From Nostoc sp. LEGE 06077 (GTDB taxonomy: Bacteria; Cyanobacteriota; Cyanobacteriia; Cyanobacteriales; Nostocaceae): DNA of 64,000 nt. Made by a program: the position numbers and the translations under genes. Below, piece by piece: positions 55,253 to 61,675 of the stretch (position 1 is its first letter; every line of letters starts with the position of its first letter). The notes under the pieces were generated by a model. That model was not told the DNA's origin. It searched no databases and saw nothing but the letters and a program-made list of their open reading frames with translations. The stretch is taken from contig NZ_JADEWI010000012.1 in assembly GCF_015207705.1 (NCBI RefSeq), positions 62,001 to 126,000 of the forward strand, read 5' to 3'.

Positions 55253-56762
55253 ATTACAAGCCGAAATAGCTAAATTTATTGCCTATAATCAAGATGAATT
55301 TGCAGAATTAGTAACATTTATCGATTTTGCTGAAAAGTTTACTCTAGGTTTTATTGAAATTAACTTTCCGCCCGACATAGACTTATTAATTGCTGGATTG
55401 AGACAAGAGCCTCAATGTCAATCAATCCAATTTGTAGTTTTAGATTTTCCTGATGCTAACTTGCGCTTTCTGCGGGATGAATTGGTGCAACAGTTAGCCA
55501 AAATTCCTCAAGAAAACAATAAAAAACTGGTTTTATTAATTCGGAATTTAGAAAAATCGATTGGTGTCTTTGGTGATTATCCACCAGTTTTACAAGATTT
55601 AAACTTCGTCCGTGATTCCTATCGTCAAACCGTACCCCATCCGCTGTTATTTATCTTGCCAGACTATGCGATTTCGCGGTTAGCAAAATTTGCACCTGAT
55701 TTTTGGGCTTGGAAGTCAGGTTTATTTCGCTTTAAAACGACAGAATCGACTAGAGATGAGGCAATTGCTAATACTCTAAATGCAGACACAGATATAGAAC
55801 GTTTACCAACACCAGAACAACAAGAACGCATCGATTTATTACATCGCCTGTTGATGGAATATAGCCCTACTGGAGAAACACCCAGCCTAGCAAATCTTCG
55901 CAATTGCTATAACATTTTAATGGAATTGGGCAAAGCGTATTTAAGTCAGTTCAAACCAATTCAAGCCAGAGAATATTTAGAAAAAGCTGGGGAAATTACT
56001 AAGAAGCTGTCTAATGATTCCTTACAAAGACAAGTCATTCATCATTTAGGTAAAAGCTATCAGCAACAACGACAGTTTGAAAAGGCAAACAGCTATCATG
56101 AACAAGCTTTAGATATTGGCAAAAAGCAAAAAAATAGTCGTGCTGTCGCCATTTCCTTGTTTTCTTTAGGTAATGTTTCCCTGGAGATGCGAAAGTTCCA
56201 CCAAGCACAAGATTATTATCAACAGACTTTGGATATTGAAATCGAATCTGGAGATCGCTATTCTTGTGCCAGTACTTACCACCAGTTGGGAATGGTTGCC
56301 CAAGAGTTGCAGGAATTTAAAGAAGCCAGGCACAATTATCAACAGGCTTTGGATATTACAATCGAATATGGCGATCGCTATGGTTGTGCCAGCACCTACC
56401 ACCAGTTGGGAAGAGTTGCCCAAAAATTACGGGAATTTGAACAAGCCAGGCGCAATTATCAACAGGCTTTGGATATTAAAATCGAATATGGCGATCGCTA
56501 TGGTTGTGCCAGCACCTATTTTCAATTTGGTAAACTTGCAGAAGAATTAGGGGAAGTCGAAGAAGCGAAAGCGAATTACCTGCAAGCTGTACAAATTACC
56601 GCTGAGTTTAATGATGATTATCGTCTAGAATTTTCTCTTGGTAATCTTGCCCGTTTCTACCAAGTTACTAAGGATGAGAGTTTATTAGCCGCCGTATCTG
56701 AGATTTTGGGCGTGTCGGTGGAAGAAGTAAGGCAGAGTTTTGATGAAATTCGTAATTCGTAA
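55209..56762 (+). CDS. TPR protein with degenerate NTPase-like N-domain, partner of the ATPase
   Basis: 517 residues. Residues 1-190 form an alpha/beta domain without a P-loop (FVVLDFPDANLRFLRDEL, KKLVLLIRNLEKS, LLFILPDYAISRLAK). Residues about 235-490 are tetratricopeptide repeats of 40 residues; three (about 335-440) are almost identical at DNA level, each with GDRYGCASTYHQLG-type text. GGTGAAG precedes the ATG. The start lies inside the upstream ATPase gene. TPRs bind partners or peptides, so this is the likely sensor arm of the pair; inference. Confidence 0.8.
   Translation: MSSSNKLSNQHNNSELQAEIAKFIAYNQDEFAELVTFIDFAEKFTLGFIEINFPPDIDLLIAGLRQEPQCQSIQFVVLDFPDANLRFLRDELVQQLAKIPQENNKKLVLLIRNLEKSIGVFGDYPPVLQDLNFVRDSYRQTVPHPLLFILPDYAISRLAKFAPDFWAWKSGLFRFKTTESTRDEAIANTLNADTDIERLPTPEQQERIDLLHRLLMEYSPTGETPSLANLRNCYNILMELGKAYLSQFKPIQAREYLEKAGEITKKLSNDSLQRQVIHHLGKSYQQQRQFEKANSYHEQALDIGKKQKNSRAVAISLFSLGNVSLEMRKFHQAQDYYQQTLDIEIESGDRYSCASTYHQLGMVAQELQEFKEARHNYQQALDITIEYGDRYGCASTYHQLGRVAQKLREFEQARRNYQQALDIKIEYGDRYGCASTYFQFGKLAEELGEVEEAKANYLQAVQITAEFNDDYRLEFSLGNLARFYQVTKDESLLAAVSEILGVSVEEVRQSFDEIRNS
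56214..56535 (+). repeat. Near-identical 120-bp tandem repeats coding TPR units
   Basis: The text TATCAACAGGCTTTGGATAT recurs at 120-base spacing (about 56216 with one change, 56336, 56456), and GGCGATCGCTATGGTTGTGC follows each. Recent duplication or gene conversion within the TPR gene is implied. Confidence 0.8.
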
Positions 56763-56780
56763 TACTTCGACTTCGCTCAA

Positions 56781-56909
56781 TCCCGCCTCGGAATAAATTC
56801 CGAGTCTCATAGCGCAAGTCCTCTCAAGAGGACTCAACAAGAAATTTATTCCAGTCCACTGAAGTGGACTTTGGCTATTAGCCTGGAACTTTAGTTCTAG
56901 GCGGGAATG
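56781..56909. repeat. Four-hairpin dispersed element, copy B
   Basis: 129 bases aligned end to end with copy A (47356-47483). Stems: CTCGGAAT/ATTCCGAG, AGTCCTCT/AGAGGACT (56817-56834), AGTCCACT/AGTGGACT, outer CCCGCCT/AGGCGGG. No target duplication is evident. Confidence 0.85.
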
Positions 56910-56916
56910 GCTTCAG

Positions 56917-57288
56917 ATGAAAATTATCGCATTTTCTATTTCCGCGACAACAATCATAGATTTTTATTTGGCATTTGCTATTTTTGCGTTTGCATTTTCT
57001 ATTTTAACGACAGCAATTATAGATTTTGCATACGCATTTGTTATTTTGGAGATCGCAATTACAGCTTTTGCATTCGCATTTGTTATTTTGGCGATCGCAA
57101 TTACAGCTTTTGCATACGCATTTGTTATTTTGGCGATCGCAATTACAGCTTTTGCATACGCATTTGCTATTTCGGCGATCGCAATTACAGCTTTTGCATA
57201 CGCATTTGCTATTTCGGCGATCGCGTTTTCTATTTCAGCGACAACAATTATAGATTTTGCGATCGCATATCTCATTTCACTCAGATAA
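56917..57288 (+). CDS. Doubtful hydrophobic repeat protein over the minisatellite
   Basis: A 123-residue frame starting MKIIAFSISATTIID, with a 14-residue repeat of the AIAITAFAYAFVIL type and almost only hydrophobic residues. All three plus frames and one minus frame are open here because the 42-base unit has no stop codons in them, so openness is weak evidence. If expressed it would be wholly membrane-embedded. I list it only as a possibility. Confidence 0.2.
   Translation: MKIIAFSISATTIIDFYLAFAIFAFAFSILTTAIIDFAYAFVILEIAITAFAFAFVILAIAITAFAYAFVILAIAITAFAYAFAISAIAITAFAYAFAISAIAFSISATTIIDFAIAYLISLR
57028..57237. repeat. 42-bp minisatellite, five units, carrying HIP1
   Basis: Units begin at 57028, 57070, 57112, 57154 and 57196 with GCATACGCATTTG (GCATTCGC in unit two); each includes GATCGCAATTACAGC or a close variant, and units two to five contain GCGATCGC. 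Less regular related sequence flanks both sides. Confidence 0.9.
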
Positions 57289-57329
57289 CTCTCACTCTCC
57301 GCGCCTCCGCGTCTCTGCGTGAATACAAT

Positions 57330-58163
57330 TCAAACTGGTATCGATATCGCAACCTTTTCCGTCAACCACTTGTACCAACCATCTAAACCTTCACCTGTCA
57401 TCGCCGACACTTGAAAAATTTGTATATTTGGGTTCACTTGTTTAGCATATTCAATACAACGTTCCACATCAAACTGCACGTAAGGCAATAAATCAACTTT
57501 GGTGAGAATCATCATCTCACTCGCGCGGAATATATGGGGATATTTTATCGGCTTATCTTCTCCCTCGGTGACAGAAAGAATTACAACTTTTGCCTGTTCA
57601 CCTAAATCAAATAAAGCCGGACAAACCAAATTACCCACATTCTCAATCATCACTACAGAATTTAGTGGCGGGTTGAGTTGTTGTAATCCTCTGTCTATCA
57701 TCGACGCATCTAAATGACAGCCTGTACCTGTGTTTATTTGCACAACTTTACAGCCTGTTGCTTTAATTTTTTCAGCATCATTAGTGGTTTCTTGATCACC
57801 TTCAATTACACTAATTGGTAATTGCTGCTTTAAGTCATTAATAGTGCGAGTTAATAATGTTGTTTTCCCGGCACCAGGTGAACTCATTAAATTTAAGGCG
57901 AGAATATTTCGACCTTTAAACCATCCTCTATTTTGGGCTGCTAATAAGTTATTTTTTGCTAAAATATTTTGTTCTAAAGATATAGTTGTGCCGTGAATTT
58001 TGGCGTGAATTTGTGATTGTTCATCATGATGATGAGAGTGGGTAATCACAGTGCCATCGGGTAAGGTGTGGGTATGATGGTCTTGATGGTGATGAACTTC
58101 ACCAGTTTCGAGATTTGTAATTTTGCCCTCAGCATCATCAGAACAACCGCAAGTTACACACAT
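57330..58163 (-). CDS. hypB: Hydrogenase maturation GTPase HypB
   Basis: 277 residues. An MCVTCGCSDD start and a His-rich stretch (HHHQDHHTHTLPDG) bind nickel; the P-loop is SSPGAGKTTLL, with GTGCHLDASMI and ENVGNLVCPA as metal/GTPase regions. The last gene of the hyp set. The ATG has GAGGA 3 bases upstream inside hypA and overlaps the hypA stop by 10 bases. It delivers Ni with HypA to the large hydrogenase subunit. Confidence 0.96.
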   Translation of the reverse strand: MCVTCGCSDDAEGKITNLETGEVHHHQDHHTHTLPDGTVITHSHHHDEQSQIHAKIHGTTISLEQNILAKNNLLAAQNRGWFKGRNILALNLMSSPGAGKTTLLTRTINDLKQQLPISVIEGDQETTNDAEKIKATGCKVVQINTGTGCHLDASMIDRGLQQLNPPLNSVVMIENVGNLVCPALFDLGEQAKVVILSVTEGEDKPIKYPHIFRASEMMILTKVDLLPYVQFDVERCIEYAKQVNPNIQIFQVSAMTGEGLDGWYKWLTEKVAISIPV

Positions 58164-58495
58164 ACTTCCTCTATCTCTATTTCTTTAATTTTGAGTTCTT
58201 CGCCAGTTATTAAATCAATTCGCACACTACCACAAGTGCAAACACCAAATGGTTTATCGATAGCAAATTCAGCCCCGCATTGGCGACATTTAGCTAATCC
58301 TGGTATTTCGATAATTTCTAATATAGAATTTTCTAAAATTGTACCTTGAGTACAAATATCAAAACAAAATTTGATAGCATCAGGCATAATCGCTGAAAGT
58401 TTGCCAATTTCTAGCACTACTTTTTGCACTTTCATGCCTTTTGCGTGTTCGGTGACGATGGCTACTATATTTTGGGTTATTCCTAGTTCGTGCAT
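58154..58495 (-). CDS. hypA: Hydrogenase nickel insertion protein HypA
   Basis: 113 residues. MHELGITQNIVAIV gives the N-terminal His that binds nickel; the Zn site is CRQCGAEF and CTCGS. It works with HypB in Ni insertion. It overlaps hypB and follows hypE after a repeat-filled 108-base gap. Confidence 0.96.
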   Translation of the reverse strand: MHELGITQNIVAIVTEHAKGMKVQKVVLEIGKLSAIMPDAIKFCFDICTQGTILENSILEIIEIPGLAKCRQCGAEFAIDKPFGVCTCGSVRIDLITGEELKIKEIEIEEVCV

Positions 58496-58517
58496 ATAAA
58501 TAAGAGAGAATTAATTG

Positions 58518-58590
58518 TCTCACGCAAAGGCGCAAAGGCAAGGCAGTGCGTTGGGCAGCTTTGCCGACTTGAAGCAACTGCCGCGCAAAG
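58518..58590. repeat. CGCAAAG repeat interrupted by a small palindromic insert
   Basis: TCTCACGCAAAGGCGCAAAG...GCGCAAAGAAGAG is a usual intergenic repeat, split at about 58537-58582 by GGCAGTGCGTTGGGCAG...GAAGCAACTGCC, whose ends are inverted (GGCAGT/ACTGCC). A nested very small mobile repeat. Confidence 0.65.
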
Positions 58591-58603
58591 AAGAGTTTAA
58601 CAT

Positions 58604-59707
58604 CTAACAAATTCTTGGTAGTTGGTCGCCTACTAGCATATCTACAATTCGTTCAGCACCAAAAGCAGTTTTGAGAAATACAATACCTGGGGGTGAGGCT
58701 ATAACTTCACCGACTATACAAGCATCTTTGCCTGCTGGATGAGTTTTCATGGCGGATAAAACTTTGTCGGCGTTATCTTTTTTTACTACTACGACTAATT
58801 TACCTTCGTTGGCCAAGTATAATGGGTCTAAACCTAAAATTTCGCAAACTCCTTTGACTTCTTCTCTAATAGGAAGAGTGTCTTCATGAAGGCGAATGCC
58901 AACATTAGATGTGAGAGCAAATTCATTTAAGACGGTAGCTAAACCGCCGCGTGTTGCATCGCGCATTGCATGAATTTCGTGGCAAACATTGAGAATAGTT
59001 GCAACTAAACTATGTAAGGGCTGACAATCACTTTTAATATCTGTTTCTAAGGCTAATTCACCACGGGCGATTAAAATTGCTGTGCCATGATTACCTAACT
59101 CGCCGTTAATAATAATGGCATCTCCCGGTTGAATATTGTGCGCCGAAATATTTACACCTGTAGGAATAACACCAATACCAGTAGTGTTAATAAATAATTT
59201 ATCAGCAGCACCACGATGCACAACTTTTGTGTCACCAGTGACTATTTGCACACCTGTATTTTTAGCTGCGGCTTGCATACTTGCTACTACACGCCGTAAA
59301 GTTTCTACTGGTAATCCTTCTTCTAAAATGACGCTACAGGTGAGATATAAAGGTTTAGCACCGCTAACTGCTAAATCATTAATTGTGCCATTAATTGCTA
59401 GTTCTCCAATATCGCTACCAGGGAAAAATAATGGGTCTACCACATAAGAATCTGTGGTAAATGCGAGTCTATCACCTTGTTGTAAAAGATTGGCTAAATT
59501 GAAAGTTGCTTGGTCTTCTAATTGGGAAAGAATCGGATTATCAAAACTGCGGACAAAGACATCATCAATTAAATCACGCATAGCTTTACCACCGCTACCA
59601 TGTGCCAAAGTGATGTGAGTATCTCTAATTTTTGGTTGGCGACGGCGGGCTTGTTCGATTTTTTGAAACAGGGGATTTTGCAATTTATTTGATGATGATA
59701 AATCCAT
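58604..59707 (-). CDS. hypE: Hydrogenase maturation protein HypE
   Basis: 367 residues from the ATG at 59707 (MDLSSSNKLQNP); the longer frame to 59806 is repeat-derived. Motifs: LAHGSGGKAMRDLIDD, TDSYVVDPLFFPGSDIG, and the C-terminal DQLPRIC whose Cys carries the thiocarbamate that is dehydrated to a cyano group. It takes the carbamoyl group from HypF and gives CN to the HypCD iron centre. Confidence 0.95.
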   Translation of the reverse strand: MDLSSSNKLQNPLFQKIEQARRRQPKIRDTHITLAHGSGGKAMRDLIDDVFVRSFDNPILSQLEDQATFNLANLLQQGDRLAFTTDSYVVDPLFFPGSDIGELAINGTINDLAVSGAKPLYLTCSVILEEGLPVETLRRVVASMQAAAKNTGVQIVTGDTKVVHRGAADKLFINTTGIGVIPTGVNISAHNIQPGDAIIINGELGNHGTAILIARGELALETDIKSDCQPLHSLVATILNVCHEIHAMRDATRGGLATVLNEFALTSNVGIRLHEDTLPIREEVKGVCEILGLDPLYLANEGKLVVVVKKDNADKVLSAMKTHPAGKDACIVGEVIASPPGIVFLKTAFGAERIVDMLVGDQLPRIC

Positions 59708-59860
59708 ATATAATTGATTAAAATAATTTATGATAGAGATGTATAGTAGGTGATAGTTTACAGGTGACAGGTTACAGGTAATAGAGATAAAAATTTGTTT
59801 ATTCAATAACTATTAATATCTTCTCATTTCTGACTCCTGTCTCCTGTCTTCTAATTAGTT

Positions 59861-60076
59861 TTATCTGCCTGTTTCGTCATGTCTACCGCGATGTCTATCG
59901 CAGTGCAAGATGCCATTGACAGCCCAATTTTCACGTTCAAATTCATCAATGTGAATGGTTATCCACTCTGGTTTGGTATCTAAAGATGTGACTAGGGCGT
60001 TAGTAATTGCTTCTACTAGATGCCGTTTTTTTTCGATGGAGTGACCACGGGCAATTTTAACTGTAACAAAAGGCAT
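59861..60076 (-). CDS. 4-oxalocrotonate tautomerase-family protein in the hyp cluster
   Basis: 71 residues. It begins MPFVTVKIARGHSIEKKRHL, so Pro2 becomes the catalytic N-terminal proline after Met removal; EWITIHIDEFERENWAVNG is the second half of the fold. The C-terminal extension is charged (CDRHRGRHDETGR). It lies between hypD and hypE on the same strand. The hydrogenase link is unknown; its position is seen in related cyanobacteria as far as I recall. Confidence 0.85.
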   Translation of the reverse strand: MPFVTVKIARGHSIEKKRHLVEAITNALVTSLDTKPEWITIHIDEFERENWAVNGILHCDRHRGRHDETGR

Positions 60077-60141
60077 AAATTTCTACTCCAATCCTAAAGT
60101 TTTTGTCTTGTAGAGTTCGGATTGCTCACTTTTATCTTAGG

Positions 60142-61293
60142 TTATGAAGTTAGGGTTGCTGTTGGTTTTTCAGTTACTTTTTTTTGCGTGAAATTAGAGA
60201 AGCGTCCGTATTTGTAATAAGCTGCACAAGCACCTTCCGAGGAAACCATGCAAGTACCTATGGGTATTTCTGGGGTACAAGCTGTACCAAATACTTTACA
60301 CTCCCAAGGTTTTAAAACTCCTTTAAGAATTTCGCCGCATTTACAAGCTTTATGATCTGCGACTTTTTGATTTTGTATGGTAAATTTTACTTCAGCGTCA
60401 AATTGACTATATTTAGGCTGAATTTTTAAGCCAGAATATGGTAATTCACCTAAACCACGCCACTCAAAAGTTTCGCGCACTGCAAAAACTTCATTCATCG
60501 CTTTAATTGCTATTTGATTCCCGGCTTTTTCTACTAGTCGGTTATACTGATTTTCAACTTCGCACCGATTTTCAACTAGCTGTTTTAATACCATCCAAAT
60601 TGATTGGAGAATATCTAATGGTTCAAAGCCAGAAACTACAATTGGCTTATGATATTGTTGGGCAATAAATTCGTAAGGTTCAGTCCCAATTACCATGCTG
60701 ACATGACCAGGCCCAACAAATCCATCTAATTGCAAATCAGGGTTATCTAATAAGGCTTTAAGGGCGGGAATAACTAATACATGATTGCAAAACATACTAA
60801 AATTATGTATGTTTTCTGCTTCTGCTTGGAGGATGGTGAAAGCAGTGCTGGGAACTGTGGTTTCAAAGCCGAGGGCGAAAAAAACTACTTCTTTATCGGG
60901 GTTATTTTTAGCGATTTCTAAACTATCTAAGGGTGAGTACACCATACGGATATCTGCGCCTTTGGCTTTGGCTTGCAGTAGGCTGTCTTTAGAACCGGGA
61001 ACGCGCATGGTGTCGCCAAAGGTTGCCAGAATTACGTTAGGATTTTGAGAGATAGCGATCGCATCATCTAATCTCCCTCTTGGCATCACACAGACTGGAC
61101 AACCAGGCCCGTGTATTAATTCAATATTATCGGGCAGTATTTCTTCAATACCATATTTAAAAATAGAATGAGTATGCCCACCGCATACTTCCATAATTTT
61201 GATATGTTTATTTAGCTGCTGGCTAATTTTTTCTATTTCTTTGCGTAAAGCTTCAGCTTTTTCTGGTTCCCGAAATTCATCAACGTATTTCAT
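60142..61293 (-). CDS. hypD: Hydrogenase maturation Fe-S protein HypD
   Basis: 383 residues. MEVCGGHTHSIFKYG and IHGPGCPVCVMPRGR are the conserved active-site Cys blocks; FFALGFETTVPSTA and the C-terminal CKCGEILKG and CTPEIPIGTCMVSSEGAC hold the [4Fe-4S] ligands. With HypC it carries Fe(CN)2CO for the NiFe site. It follows hypC by 77 repeat-containing bases. Confidence 0.96.
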   Translation of the reverse strand: MKYVDEFREPEKAEALRKEIEKISQQLNKHIKIMEVCGGHTHSIFKYGIEEILPDNIELIHGPGCPVCVMPRGRLDDAIAISQNPNVILATFGDTMRVPGSKDSLLQAKAKGADIRMVYSPLDSLEIAKNNPDKEVVFFALGFETTVPSTAFTILQAEAENIHNFSMFCNHVLVIPALKALLDNPDLQLDGFVGPGHVSMVIGTEPYEFIAQQYHKPIVVSGFEPLDILQSIWMVLKQLVENRCEVENQYNRLVEKAGNQIAIKAMNEVFAVRETFEWRGLGELPYSGLKIQPKYSQFDAEVKFTIQNQKVADHKACKCGEILKGVLKPWECKVFGTACTPEIPIGTCMVSSEGACAAYYKYGRFSNFTQKKVTEKPTATLTS

Positions 61294-61318
61294 AAATTTT
61301 AGGGCTAATTTTGTTGTA

Positions 61319-61370
61319 TAAACTCTGCGTAACTCCGCGTTTACCTTCGCGCCCCTCTGCGTTAAAAAAA
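61319..61370. repeat. Dispersed TGCGTAACTCCGCG repeat in the hypC-hypD gap
   Basis: AACTCTGCGTAACTCCGCGTTTACC...CCCCTCTGCGTTAAAA; a further piece (AACGAACCGCAGAGGCGCAGAG, about 61635-61656) lies in the hypF-hypC gap. The same families are seen near hgl genes. Confidence 0.6.
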
Positions 61371-61616
61371 TTAACTCATAGCCGCAATTTCCTCTAATAA
61401 CTTTAAAGTCTCCGCCGCTTCTGCTTCATTAATGCGATTCATCGCAAAACCAACATGAACTAATACCCAATCTCCCAAACAAGCTTCGGGGGAATGTTGT
61501 TCGTCAACGATGCAAGCAATATTAACTTGACGTTTAACACCAGCAACATTAACAATGGCTAGTTTTTTTTGAATATCTGTAATTTCGACAATTTGTCCAG
61601 GAATTCCTAAGCACAT
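61371..61616 (-). CDS. hypC: Hydrogenase maturation chaperone HypC
   Basis: 81 residues. MCLGIPGQIVEI places the essential Cys at position 2; LGDWVLVHVGFAMNRINEAEA is the conserved second block. AGGA lies 8 bases before the ATG. HypC partners HypD and hands the iron centre to the hydrogenase large subunit precursor. Confidence 0.95.
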   Translation of the reverse strand: MCLGIPGQIVEITDIQKKLAIVNVAGVKRQVNIACIVDEQHSPEACLGDWVLVHVGFAMNRINEAEAAETLKLLEEIAAMS

Positions 61617-61675
61617 TTCTATTTTCCTTTAGAAGAACGAACCGCAGAGGCGCAGAGTACACAGAGAAGAAGAGG

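Noticed and set aside
57028-57237. Regular 42-base spacing considered as a CRISPR array
   Set aside because: Units are continuous near-identical tandem copies with no unique spacers, and no cas genes are near.
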